Shown: positions 52,636 through 60,952, counted from the first letter of the stretch. The stretch is 64,000 nt of DNA from Streptomyces sp. BK340 (GCF_007827595.1 NZ_VISR01000014.1:1-64000); one strand, 5' to 3'. Translations and numbers: made by a program. The notes: a model not told the origin generated them from the sequence alone.

Positions 52636-52740
52636 CGAGCGGTCTCCTGGGAGCGGAAGGCGTGAAGAGGCGCGAGGGGAGGGGTGCGCGTGTGAAGGCG
52701 AAGGAGAAAGAGGGCTGAGGAGAAAGGCAGCCGAGGAGAA

Positions 52741-52786
52741 GGAAAAAGCAGGGAGAGCGCAGGAGCCCGCTCATGGGCGGGCGCGC
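52741..52786 (-). terminator. possible transcription attenuator upstream of the solute-binding protein gene
   Basis: Read leftward, GCCCGC/GCGGGC (pairing 52782-52777 with 52770-52765, extended by an outer GCGC pair with a bulge) is followed after seven bases by TTTTTCC (52746-52741 on the leftward strand). It lies between the leader peptide stop (52798) and the ATG (52635). Confidence 0.5.
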
Positions 52787-52797
52787 AGGGGGTCAGC

Positions 52798-52869
52798 TCA
52801 ACAGGAGGAGGACCACACGCGACCGAAGTCGATGTGGGAGCGGGTGACCAGCCACTGCTGTGGATGCAT
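52798..52869 (-). CDS. cysteine-ended leader peptide
   Basis: A 23-codon frame from ATG 52869: M-H-P-Q-Q-W-L-V-T-R-S-H-I-D-F-G-R-V-W-S-S-S-C. It matches the pattern of streptomycete short leader peptides (R-x-H-I-D-x-x-R-V-x-S-x-x-C) found before cysteine and sulfur assimilation genes. Stalling at the terminal Cys codon when cysteine-tRNA is short would favour an antiterminating structure. There is no good ribosome site, so it may be leaderless. Recognition rests on the pattern; the effect is inferred. Confidence 0.7.
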   Translation of the reverse strand: MHPQQWLVTRSHIDFGRVWSSSC

Positions 52870-52940
52870 GGGGCAAGTGGAACAGGCATCCGGTTCTGCG
52901 TCAACTGAGTTGAGACGTGCGGCTCACAGTGTGGACGGCC

Positions 52941-52971
52941 TTGACAGCGCCGGGAAACGCCCACGTACTCT
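52941..52971 (+). promoter_or_regulatory. promoter of the rightward transporter operon
   Basis: TTGACA (52941-52946) and TACTCT (52966-52971) with a 19-base spacer. A start near 52978 gives an ~80-base leader before ATG 53059. With the leader peptide and attenuator, this accounts for the divergent region 52636-53058. A purine-rich run on the + strand at 52650-52760 is the leader of the leftward gene and has no separate function I can see. Confidence 0.55.
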
Positions 52972-53058
52972 CGACGGACGGCCCTGCTGAGGGGCTCGGC
53001 CGTAAGCGCGCCGCACGGCGCGCCCGTGTGAAGGCACCCACCGTCACGGAGCCTTCCC

Positions 53059-53916
53059 ATGTCTTCCGACACCCTCGCCAAGCTCCCCGCCGCACCGGAG
53101 ATTCCCGGGCCCGCGGATGCCCTGACGATCGTCCCGCGGCGCCGGCTCGGCCAGTGGACGGCGGCCGTCGCCGTCCTGGTGCTGCTCGGGCTCGCCGTCA
53201 ACTCGGTGCTGCGCAACCAGGCGTTCCAGTGGAACGTCGTCGCCGACTACTTCACCTCGGACTCCGTCCTGCGCGGACTGTGGCTCACCCTGTGGCTGAC
53301 CGCCGTCGTCATGGTCCTCGGCTTCGCCCTCGGAGCCCTGCTCGCCGGCTTCCGGCTCTCCGCCAACCCCGTCCTGCGGGCGGTCAGCTGGGGGTACGTC
53401 TGGCTCTTCCGGTCGATCCCGATCCTGGTGCAGCTGCTGCTCTGGTTCAACATCGGGGCGCTGTACCCGCAGATCCTCGGGGTGAAGACCGTCAACCTGC
53501 TCAGCCCCGTCGCTGTGGCCGTGATCGGCCTCACCCTGCACGAGGCCGCCTACGCCGCCGAGGTCGTCCGGGGCGGCATCCTCTCCGTCGACCGCGGGCA
53601 GATCGAGGCCGCCCAGGCGCTCGGCCTGAGCCGATGGCGGCGCCGGCGGCGGATCGTGCTGCCGCAGGCCATGCGCTCCATCGTGCCGCCCGCCGGGAAC
53701 ATGCTGATCGGCGCCCTCAAAGGCACCTCGATCGTCAGCGTCATCGCCGTCAACGACCTGCTGTTCTCGACCCAGTTGATCTACCACCGCACCTACCAGG
53801 TCATCCCGCTGCTGATGGTCGCCACCCTCTGGTACACCATCGTCACCTCGGTCCTCGGCGTCGGGCAGTACTACGTCGAGAAGCACTACGCGCGCGGGAC
53901 GGAGTCCGCCCGATGA
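53059..53916 (+). CDS. amino-acid ABC transporter permease
   Basis: A 285-residue inner-membrane protein of the HisM/GlnP type with about five to six membrane segments. The EAA loop EAAQALGLSRWRRRRRIVLPQAMRSIVPP and the first-segment GLWLTLWLTAVVMVLGFALGALLAGFRLS are typical. ATG 53059 lies 7 bases after GGAGCC. It works with the divergent solute-binding lipoprotein and the ATPase gene 1.7 kb downstream; one FAD/NAD(P)-binding gene is inserted between permease and ATPase with both joints overlapping (ATGA), so the whole set is one coupled operon. Confidence 0.92.
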   Translation: MSSDTLAKLPAAPEIPGPADALTIVPRRRLGQWTAAVAVLVLLGLAVNSVLRNQAFQWNVVADYFTSDSVLRGLWLTLWLTAVVMVLGFALGALLAGFRLSANPVLRAVSWGYVWLFRSIPILVQLLLWFNIGALYPQILGVKTVNLLSPVAVAVIGLTLHEAAYAAEVVRGGILSVDRGQIEAAQALGLSRWRRRRRIVLPQAMRSIVPPAGNMLIGALKGTSIVSVIAVNDLLFSTQLIYHRTYQVIPLLMVATLWYTIVTSVLGVGQYYVEKHYARGTESAR

Positions 53917-55673
53917 GGCCGCAGCTGGTGATCGTCGGAGCCGGGCCGCGGGGGACCGGACTCCTCGAGCGGATCGCCGCCAACGCACCCGAGCTGTACG
54001 CCGGTTCGGGCCTCGACATCCATCTGGTCGACCCCCATCCGCCGGGCGGCGGACGCATCTGGCGCGCGGCCCAGTCGCCGCTGCTGTGGATGAACTCGCA
54101 CGCCGAGGACGTCACCATGTTCACCGACGGGACGGTGCAGATGGCCGGTCCGGTGCGGGAGGGCCCCACCCTGCACGAATGGGCGCGGCTGGACGGCCGC
54201 ACCTTCGCCGACCGGCAGCTGCAGGGCCGCTATCTGAGCTGGGTGTACGAGCGGGCCGTCGCCGAGCTGCCCCCGGGCGTCACCGTCCACCACCATCCCC
54301 GGCGCGCCCTGCGGGTGTCCGGCTCGCGCGAAGGGCGCCAGCAGGTGTGGCTGGAGGGCCGTCCGCGTCCCCTGCTCGCCGACCTGGTCGTCCTCGCGCT
54401 CGGACACCTCGACTCGGAGCCCGACCCGGACCTGGCCGAGCCGGCCGCGTACGCGCGGGAACACGGCCTGGTCCACCTGCCGCCCGACTTCACCGCCGAC
54501 AGCGACCTGTCCCCGCTGAAGGCCGGCGAACCCGTCCTGGTACGCGGCTTCGGGCTGGCCTTCGTCGACCTGATGGTGCTGCTCACCGAGGGGCGGGGCG
54601 GGCGCTACGAGGGTGACACCTACGTCCCCTCGGGCCGTGAGCCGGTGCTCTACGTCGGCTCGCGGCGCGGAGTGCCGTACCACGCGAAGATCGGCTACGA
54701 CTGGACCGGCCCCAGGCCCGCGCTGCCCCGCTTCCTCGGCCCGCCCGAGGTCGAGGCGCTGCTGGCCAGGCCGGGCGGCTTCGACTTCCGGCGCGATGTG
54801 TGGCCACTGGTGGAGAAGGAGCTGGGCTTCGCCCACTACCACCGGCTGTTCACCGCCCACGCCGAGCGTACGGCGATGACCTGGGCCGACTTCGAGGAGA
54901 GGTACGCGGCCGCCGCCGACCCCGTCGAGACCGCGGCGCTCGTCGCCACCGCCGTGCCCGACCCGGCGGACCGCCTCGACCTCGCCGCGCTCGACCACCC
55001 GCTCGACGGGGTGCGGTACGCCTCGCACGAGGAGTTCCAGGAGGGCCTGCGCGGCTACGTCGAGAGTGACCTGAGCCGTCGTCACGATCCGGCGCACAGC
55101 GCCGACCTGGGAGTCTTCCTCGGGCTGCTGTCCGTCTACGGGCAACTGGTGCGGCTCGGGAACATCGGTCCCTGGTGGCACGGCTTCTTCAGCTACCTGG
55201 CGTCCGGGCCGCCCGGCCCCCGGCTGCGGCAGTTGCTCGCCCTGTCCCGGGCCGGGATCCTGCGGTTCGTCGGCGCCGACATGACCGTCACCGCCGAGGA
55301 CGGGGTGTTCCGGGCCTCCAGTCCCACCGTGCCGGGACACTCCGTCGAGGCGCGGGCGCTGGTGGAGGCCCGGTTGCCCGAGCCGACCGTGGGACGGGCC
55401 CGCGACACCCTGCTGCGGGAGCTGCACGCCGAGGGGGCCGCCGAGACCCCCGGCGGGCTGCTGCGCGTCGACCCCGCCGACGGCCGGATCCTCGACGGGG
55501 CCGGCCGGCCGCATCCACGGCGCTTCGCGCTCGGCCCGTTCACCGACGCCCGCACGCCCGGCGTCTTCACCCGGCCACGCACCGGCGGGCCCGCGTTCCG
55601 GCAGAACGACGCGACGGCGCGGGCCGCGCTGGCCTTCCTGAGTGCCTCACCTGTCAAGGAGTTCGCGCGATGA
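53913..55673 (+). CDS. FAD/NAD(P)-binding protein
   Basis: A 586-residue flavoprotein of the NAD_binding_9 type. The N-terminal VIVGAGPRGTGLLERIAANAP is the dinucleotide-binding loop; HPPGGGRIWRAAQSPLLWMNSHAEDV and LVVLALGH with an H-x-D-S pattern support FAD binding. The C-terminal half (DGVRYASHEEFQEGLRGYV and FFSYLASGPPGPRLRQLLALSRAGILRFVG) resembles amine/N-hydroxylating and FAD-NAD(P) proteins of secondary metabolism. It starts ATG 53913 overlapping the permease stop and overlaps the ATPase start by ATGA. Whether it oxidises the transported substrate or supplies reduced flavin to the luciferase-like enzyme is an inference from context. Confidence 0.82.
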   Translation: MRPQLVIVGAGPRGTGLLERIAANAPELYAGSGLDIHLVDPHPPGGGRIWRAAQSPLLWMNSHAEDVTMFTDGTVQMAGPVREGPTLHEWARLDGRTFADRQLQGRYLSWVYERAVAELPPGVTVHHHPRRALRVSGSREGRQQVWLEGRPRPLLADLVVLALGHLDSEPDPDLAEPAAYAREHGLVHLPPDFTADSDLSPLKAGEPVLVRGFGLAFVDLMVLLTEGRGGRYEGDTYVPSGREPVLYVGSRRGVPYHAKIGYDWTGPRPALPRFLGPPEVEALLARPGGFDFRRDVWPLVEKELGFAHYHRLFTAHAERTAMTWADFEERYAAAADPVETAALVATAVPDPADRLDLAALDHPLDGVRYASHEEFQEGLRGYVESDLSRRHDPAHSADLGVFLGLLSVYGQLVRLGNIGPWWHGFFSYLASGPPGPRLRQLLALSRAGILRFVGADMTVTAEDGVFRASSPTVPGHSVEARALVEARLPEPTVGRARDTLLRELHAEGAAETPGGLLRVDPADGRILDGAGRPHPRRFALGPFTDARTPGVFTRPRTGGPAFRQNDATARAALAFLSASPVKEFAR

Positions 55674-56431
55674 GCGTCATGGTCGACATCAGGTCGGTGC
55701 ACAAGGCCTTCGGCTCGCTCGACGTCCTCAAGGGCATCGACCTGCAGGTGCGGGCCGGCGAGGTCGCCGTCGTCCTCGGCCCCTCCGGTTCCGGCAAGTC
55801 CACACTGCTGCGCACCATCAACCACCTGGAGAAGGTGGACCGGGGCACGATCAGCGTGGACGGCTCGCTGATCGGCTACCGGCGCAGCGGCGACAAGCTG
55901 TACGAACTGCCCGAGCGCGAGGTGCTGAAGCAGCGCACGCACATCGGCTTCGTCTTCCAGAACTTCAACCTCTTTCCGCACCTCACCGTCCTCGACAACG
56001 TCATCGAGGCACCGGTGTCCGCGCTGAAGCGGCCCCGGAAGGAGGCCGTGGAACGGGCACGCCGGCTGCTGGAGCGGGTGGGGCTCGCCGACAGGGCCGG
56101 CACCTACCCCCGGCAGCTGTCCGGCGGTCAGCAGCAGCGGGTCGCCATCGCGCGTGCGCTCGCGCTGGAGCCGAAGCTGCTGCTGTTCGACGAGCCGACC
56201 TCGGCGCTGGATCCCGAGCTGGTCGGTGAAGTCCTGGACGTCATACGGGACTTGGCGCACCAGGGCACGACGATGATCGTCGTCACGCACGAGATCGCCT
56301 TCGCCCGTGAGGTCGCCGACACGGTGGTGTTCATGGCCGACGGGAAGGTCGTCGAGGCCGGGCCGCCGGACGAGGTGCTGGGCGCTCCGCAGGAGGAGCG
56401 GACTCGGGCGTTCCTGGCGAAGGTGCTGTGA
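55670..56431 (+). CDS. amino-acid ABC transporter ATP-binding protein
   Basis: A 253-residue ABC ATPase of the HisP/GlnQ type. Walker A GPSGSGKSTLLRTINHL (~residues 37-54), Q-loop NFNLFPH, signature LSGGQQQRVAIARALALEP and Walker B LLLFDEPTSALDPELV are all intact. ATG 55670 overlaps the stop of the flavoprotein gene. The His switch is in VVTHEIAFARE. It energises the permease; the missing second permease of some polar-amino-acid systems suggests a homodimeric pore. Confidence 0.95.
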   Translation: MSVMVDIRSVHKAFGSLDVLKGIDLQVRAGEVAVVLGPSGSGKSTLLRTINHLEKVDRGTISVDGSLIGYRRSGDKLYELPEREVLKQRTHIGFVFQNFNLFPHLTVLDNVIEAPVSALKRPRKEAVERARRLLERVGLADRAGTYPRQLSGGQQQRVAIARALALEPKLLLFDEPTSALDPELVGEVLDVIRDLAHQGTTMIVVTHEIAFAREVADTVVFMADGKVVEAGPPDEVLGAPQEERTRAFLAKVL

Positions 56432-57603
56432 GGGAGGGAGTGGTGGCCTTTGGTTACGGTGCCGTGAGCGGGCGGTACGGGCGTGGACTGCTGCATCTTG
56501 CCGCCGCCGTCGATCAGCCGGGCTCGCTCGACGCCGCCTCCTGCGTAGAGCTGGCGCAGCTCGCCGAGCGCGGTGGGCTCGATTTCGTGACGCTGGACGA
56601 CTCCTTCGCGCACTCAGGGCCCGACGGGCGCTCGGCACCTGAGGTGCGCCCCGGGTCCGATGTGCGCCCGGCACCCGAGGTGCGCCCCGGGTCCGACGCG
56701 TGTCCCGGGCCCGACGCGCTCGCCGTGCTGTCGCGCGTGGCGTCCGCCACCCGGCGGATCGGGCTGGTCCCCGCCATCGCCGTCGCGACCGCGCACACCG
56801 AGCCCTTCCGAGTCCGGTCCGCCCTCGCCTCCCTCGACCGGGCAGGCCGCGGCAGGGCCGGTTGGCGGATCGACGTGTCCGCCACGGAGGACGAGGCCCG
56901 CCTCTCCGGGCGAAGGCACGCCGCCCCGGCTGCGTTGCTGTGGCAGGAGGCGGGCGAAGTCGCCGAGGAGGTCGGGCGGTTGTGGGACAGCGGGGAGGAC
57001 GGCATGCGGCGCCGAGACCCTGAGCTGCCCCGGCCTCCGCAGCGCCGCCACCCCACCCTCGTGGTCGACGCCACCGCGGCACCGGCCCGCTCCACCGCGG
57101 CGCGGTACGCCGACGTGGCCCTGGTCCGGGTCGCCGATCCCACGCAGGCCGGCGCCTTGCGCAGACAGCTGCGGGACCAGGCTGAGGAGTTCGGCAGGAA
57201 TCCGGGTGCCCTGCGCGTCCTGGTGAGCCTGCTCGTCGACCTCGGCGACGGCGAGTACGCGGCCGAGCCCGGGCACGGCGGAGGCGGGCCCCGGCCCACC
57301 GCGCAGGGTCCGCTGTACCGGGGCGGTCCCGTCGACCTCGCGGAGCTGATCGCCGCCTGGCACGCGGCGGACGTCACCGACGGCTTCCACCTCGTGCCCG
57401 TCGAGCCGCGCCGTGACCTGGAGCGGCTGGTCAACGGCACGGTGGCGCTGCTCCAGCACCGCGGCCTGTTCCGCACCTTCTACCCGGGCAGCACCCTGCG
57501 CGAGCACCTGGGCCTGGACCAGTACGCACGGAATACCGGGGCACAACCCCGTGCTCACACCTCGGGCTGCCCGACCCGCCGTGGGACGGTCGGGCGCGTA
57601 TGA
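56428..57603 (+). CDS. luciferase-like (LLM class) flavin-dependent monooxygenase
   Basis: A 391-residue protein of the bacterial luciferase/alkanesulfonate monooxygenase fold: YGRGLLHLAAAVDQPGSLDAASCVELAQLAERGGLDFVTLDD at the N-terminus, VASATRRIGLVPAIAVATAHTEPFRVRSALASLDRAGRGRAGW, then a TIM-barrel core and FHLVPVEPRRDLERLVNGTVALLQHRGLFR. Residues ~70-95 carry a 12-residue tandem repeat (36-bp unit) absent from standard family members. GTG 56428 overlaps the ATPase stop. Such enzymes cleave C-S or N-O bonds using reduced flavin. Its C-terminal ~25 residues read over an inverted repeat and look unlike family tails. Confidence 0.85.
   Translation: MREGVVAFGYGAVSGRYGRGLLHLAAAVDQPGSLDAASCVELAQLAERGGLDFVTLDDSFAHSGPDGRSAPEVRPGSDVRPAPEVRPGSDACPGPDALAVLSRVASATRRIGLVPAIAVATAHTEPFRVRSALASLDRAGRGRAGWRIDVSATEDEARLSGRRHAAPAALLWQEAGEVAEEVGRLWDSGEDGMRRRDPELPRPPQRRHPTLVVDATAAPARSTAARYADVALVRVADPTQAGALRRQLRDQAEEFGRNPGALRVLVSLLVDLGDGEYAAEPGHGGGGPRPTAQGPLYRGGPVDLAELIAAWHAADVTDGFHLVPVEPRRDLERLVNGTVALLQHRGLFRTFYPGSTLREHLGLDQYARNTGAQPRAHTSGCPTRRGTVGRV
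56635..56706 (+). repeat. two 36-bp tandem repeats in the monooxygenase gene
   Basis: Units 56635-56670 and 56671-56706 are the same apart from a handful of changes and code for (A/S)PEVRPGSD-type repeats. They sit in a surface loop of the LLM fold. Confidence 0.75.
57569..57595 (+). terminator. hairpin at the end of the monooxygenase gene
   Basis: GCCCGACC (57569-57576) and GGTCGGGC (57588-57595) pair with an 11-base loop. The stop codon of the monooxygenase (57601-57603) lies after it. It may be a weak terminator or attenuator before the DUF1684 gene. Confidence 0.45.
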
Positions 57604-57617
57604 AAGGAACGGATCGT

Positions 57618-58400
57618 ATGACCGGCGACGCACCGGACGCATGGAAGCGGTGGCACGAGCAGCGCGTGGAGAGGATCTCGGCGCCCTATGGGCCGCTCGC
57701 GCTGACCGCCACGCACTGGGTCGAGGACTATCCGGAGGGGCGACTTCCGGACATTCCCGGGACGTGGGTGGCGGATGGTGACGGGGTGGTGCTCGCCGCC
57801 GCCGAGGGCGACGGGCTGACCCTGGACGGCCGGCCCTTCGCCGGCGAGGTCCACCTCGCGGCCGACCTCGGGCCGGAGGACGAGTCGCGGGTCGCGCTGG
57901 GTGAGAAGCGGCTGGTCGTGCTGGTCCGCGAGGACGTGTGGGGAGTGCGGGTCTACGATCCCGCCGCCGAGGCCCGCCGCGCCTTCCAGGGCATCGAGGC
58001 AACCCCGTACGACCCGCGCTGGTCGGTGCCGGGGCGCTTCACGCCGTACGACGGCACGCGCACCGTGCGGGTCGGCAACGCGGACGGACGGGAGCGCGGG
58101 CTCGCCCTCGCGGGGGAACTCGCCTTCACCCTGGCCGGAAGTGATCTCACGCTCCAGGTCGCGCAGCAGGGCGACGGCCGGCTGTGGGCGGTGTTCGGCG
58201 ACGCCACCGGCGGTGACACCAGCTTCCGCTTCCGGTTCCTGTTCCCGCAGGCACCGGACGCCGAGGGCCGTACCACGGTCGACTTCAACCGCGCCCAGCT
58301 CCCGCCGTGCGCCTTCGCCGGTCACTTCATCTGCCCCTTCCCGCCGCCGGGCAACCGGCTGGACGTGGCGATCGAGGCGGGGGAGCGCGTCCTGAGCTGA
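57618..58400 (+). CDS. DUF1684 family protein
   Basis: A 260-residue soluble protein of the DUF1684 family. The C-terminal hallmark is TVDFNRAQLPPCAFAGHFICPFPPPGNRLDVAIEAGE, with conserved Asp-Phe-Asn, Cys and Pro residues. ATG 57618 follows AAAGGA (57603-57608); ATG 57600, overlapping the monooxygenase stop, would add 6 residues. Its biochemical function is unknown. Being the last gene of the transporter/monooxygenase operon suggests it handles the same substrate or its product. Confidence 0.8.
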   Translation: MTGDAPDAWKRWHEQRVERISAPYGPLALTATHWVEDYPEGRLPDIPGTWVADGDGVVLAAAEGDGLTLDGRPFAGEVHLAADLGPEDESRVALGEKRLVVLVREDVWGVRVYDPAAEARRAFQGIEATPYDPRWSVPGRFTPYDGTRTVRVGNADGRERGLALAGELAFTLAGSDLTLQVAQQGDGRLWAVFGDATGGDTSFRFRFLFPQAPDAEGRTTVDFNRAQLPPCAFAGHFICPFPPPGNRLDVAIEAGERVLS

Positions 58401-58601
58401 CGTCAGGGGGGTGGTGTGGGCAGGTGGTTCAAATGTTGACGGCCGAAAGGCACCCTTGTGCCTACCGGCCGTTCGGCCGAATACTCCCCCTCAGCGCTTG
58501 TCAGGGGCATGCGTGTTCGGAACCCAGGACCGGTCCCTGGCTGCGCCTCACGGGCCCCGACCCCACGCGGGCCCCCGACTTCCCCTGGGAGGGAACGAAA
58601 C

Positions 58602-59501
58602 GTGAGGATCAAGCGCACCACTCCCCGCAGCGGTATCGCAAGACGGACCCGGCTGATCGCCGTGGCCACCGGCTTCCTGGCCGCGGCGGCGTTCGCCGCC
58701 CCCACCGCGAACGCCAGCGACGCCCACACGTTCAGCGCCGCCCAGCTCACCAAGGCGAGCGACTCCGTCCTCAAGGCCGACATCGCCGGCACGGCCTGGG
58801 CGGTGGACGCCAGGACCAACCGTGTCGTCGTCACCGTCGACAGCACGGTCTCCAAGGCCGAGATCGCCAAGATCAAGCGGCAGGCCGGCGCCGACGCGAG
58901 CGCGCTGACCATCAAGCACACGTCCGGCAAGTTCAACAAGCTGATCAGCGGCGGCGACGCCATCTACGGCGGCTCCTACCGCTGCTCGCTCGGCTTCAAC
59001 GTGCGCAGCGGCAACACGTACTACTTCCTGACCGCCGGCCACTGCGGCGAGGTCGCCTCGACCTGGTACAGCAACTCCGGCCACACCACGACGCTGGGCA
59101 CGAACGTCGGCTACAGCTTCCCGGGCAACGACTTCGCGCTGGTGCGCTACACCAACTCCTCGATCGCGCACCCGAGTGCCGTGGGCAGCCAGACCATCAG
59201 CAGTGCGGCCACTCCGTCCGTGGGCACGACCGTCTACCGGCGTGGTTCCACCACCGGTACGCACAGCGGGCGGGTCACCGCGCTGAACGCGACCGTCAAC
59301 TACGGCAGCGGTGACATCGTCTACGGCCTGATCCAGACCACGGTCTGCGCCGAGGGCGGTGACAGCGGCGGTCCGCTCTACGCGGGCAGCGTGGCCTACG
59401 GTCTGACCTCCGGCGGCAGCGGCAACTGCACCTCCGGCGGTACGACGTTCTTCCAGCCGGTCACCGAGGCGCTGAGCTACTACGGTGTGACCCTTCCCTG
59501 A
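58602..59501 (+). CDS. streptogrisin-family serine protease precursor (S1, alpha-lytic-type)
   Basis: A 299-residue secreted protease. Residues 1-39 are a signal peptide (RTRLIAVATGFLAAAAFAAPTANAS); ~40-114 is the alpha-lytic-type prodomain that acts as folding chaperone; the mature chain begins near ISGGDAIYGG. The triad is His in LTAGHCG (~147), Asp in GNDFALVRY (~177) and Ser in EGGDSGGPLYAG (~255). The mature region closely resembles S. griseus protease B. GTG 58602 follows GGAGGGA. It is convergent with nothing and is followed by a strong stem-loop and a second protease gene. Confidence 0.94.
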   Translation: MRIKRTTPRSGIARRTRLIAVATGFLAAAAFAAPTANASDAHTFSAAQLTKASDSVLKADIAGTAWAVDARTNRVVVTVDSTVSKAEIAKIKRQAGADASALTIKHTSGKFNKLISGGDAIYGGSYRCSLGFNVRSGNTYYFLTAGHCGEVASTWYSNSGHTTTLGTNVGYSFPGNDFALVRYTNSSIAHPSAVGSQTISSAATPSVGTTVYRRGSTTGTHSGRVTALNATVNYGSGDIVYGLIQTTVCAEGGDSGGPLYAGSVAYGLTSGGSGNCTSGGTTFFQPVTEALSYYGVTLP

Positions 59502-59817
59502 GTCAGTCCCTCCGCGAGCCCCCGCACGGTTGCGTGCGGGGGCTCGTTCCGGTCCGGGGAAGGTTGCATTCCGGCCAGGGGCAACCGTCACTGTCCGCCG
59601 ACTGGTTACTCGCGCGTAGTGTTTGCAATGCGAATTCCCTGGGGTGACCGTCGTGCGCCCAAGTCCGCCGGGGTGTGCGGTCACTTCGTGCGCGCGTCCT
59701 GAAGTCGACCTTGTGTGCTCCCTGTGCGGTTCGGAAGAGTGGGCGCCCGTCAACCAGCCTTCCGGCCCTCGAGGTCCCCACAACCTCCCGGGCCGACCCC
59801 CCACAGGAGGACGTGAG
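59502..59817. other. intergenic region between the two proteases
   Basis: 316 bases: a terminator at 59516-59545 and then the leader of the second protease, with the ribosome site AGGAGG at 59805-59810. No clear -10/-35 pair was identified and no gene is supported. Confidence 0.55.
59516..59545 (+). terminator. terminator after the first streptogrisin gene
   Basis: Perfect 12-bp stem (59516-59527 with 59534-59545, loop of six), 14 bases after the stop. Confidence 0.82.
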
Positions 59818-60900
59818 TTGCAGCACCGACGCATACCCGGGCGGCGGGCCGTCGTGACCGGCGCGGGAATCGCCGCACTGGTCGCCGCGGGTGTCACCTT
59901 CCAGACTGCGAACGCCAGCGAGCCCGCCAAGTCCGCCCCGGAGGCGCGGGTTCTGTCCGTTCCGGCGGCCGGAAAGCTCGCCTCGGCGCTGGTCAAGGAC
60001 CTCGGGTCCGACACCGCGGGCAGCTACTACGACGCCCGGACCAAGAGCCTCGTCGTCAACGTGCTCGACGCCACCGCCGCCAGGTCCGTCCGGGCGGCCG
60101 GCGCCAAGGCCAGAATCGTCGCCCACTCGCTGGCCGAACTCGACAGCGCACGGGCGGTGTTGAAGAGGGACGCCACCATTCCCGGCACCTCGTGGGCGAC
60201 CGACCCGGTCACCGACAAGGTCGTCGTCACGGCGGACAGGACGGTGTCCGCGGGCGAGTGGGCGAAGCTCGGCAAGGCCGTCGACGGGCTCGGGGCCAAG
60301 GCCGAACTGAGGCGGTCGAAGGGTGAGTTCAAGGCCTTCGTCGCCGGTGGCGACGCCATCACGGGATCGGGTGGGCGTTGCTCGCTCGGCTTCAACGTGG
60401 TCAAGGACGGGCAGCCGTACTTCCTGACCGCGGGGCACTGCACCGAGGCCATCTCCACCTGGTCGGACTCCTCCGGCGACGTCATCGGCAAGAACGCGCA
60501 GTCCAGCTTCCCGGGCAACGACTTCGGGCTGGTCAAGTACACCTCGGGCGTGGATCACCCGAGCGAGGTCGACCTCTACAACGGGTCCGCCCAGCAGATC
60601 ACCGGCGCGGCCGAGGCCACCGTCGGTATGAAGGTCACCCGGAGCGGCTCGACCACCAAGGTGCACGACGGCACGGTCACCGGACTGAACGCCACCGTCA
60701 ACTACTCCGAGGGCACCGTCAGCGGTCTGATCCAGACCGACGTGTGCGCCGAGCCCGGCGACAGCGGTGGCTCGCTGTTCTCCGGCAGCAGCGCGATCGG
60801 GCTGACTTCCGGCGGCAGCGGTGACTGCACCTCCGGTGGCCAGACCTTCTTCCAGCCGGTCACCGAGGCGCTCTCGGCCACGGGGGCGCAGATCGGCTGA
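59818..60900 (+). CDS. streptogrisin-family serine protease precursor, second copy
   Basis: A 360-residue secreted S1 protease with a longer prodomain than the first. The N-terminus RRIPGRRAVVTGAGIAALVAAGVTFQTANA is a signal peptide with a Tat-like RR pair. The prodomain spans ~40-175; the mature part begins near VAGGDAITGSGGRCSLGFNV and has His in LTAGHCTE, Asp in NDFGLVKY and Ser in PGDSGGSLFSG. TTG 59818 is chosen because AGGAGG (59805-59810) sits 7 bases ahead; the frame opens much earlier but without ribosome sites. The alpha-lytic mature domain matches S. griseus trypsin-like/SGPD-type proteases. Confidence 0.92.
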   Translation: MQHRRIPGRRAVVTGAGIAALVAAGVTFQTANASEPAKSAPEARVLSVPAAGKLASALVKDLGSDTAGSYYDARTKSLVVNVLDATAARSVRAAGAKARIVAHSLAELDSARAVLKRDATIPGTSWATDPVTDKVVVTADRTVSAGEWAKLGKAVDGLGAKAELRRSKGEFKAFVAGGDAITGSGGRCSLGFNVVKDGQPYFLTAGHCTEAISTWSDSSGDVIGKNAQSSFPGNDFGLVKYTSGVDHPSEVDLYNGSAQQITGAAEATVGMKVTRSGSTTKVHDGTVTGLNATVNYSEGTVSGLIQTDVCAEPGDSGGSLFSGSSAIGLTSGGSGDCTSGGQTFFQPVTEALSATGAQIG

Positions 60901-60920
60901 CGCCCCGGCTTCCGCTTCGC

Positions 60921-60952
60921 CGAGTCCCGTCCCGTGTGTGGGGCGGGACTCG
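60921..60952 (+). terminator. terminator after the second streptogrisin gene
   Basis: Twelve-base-pair stem with one bulged T (60921-60933 with 60941-60952), 20 bases after the stop. Confidence 0.75.
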
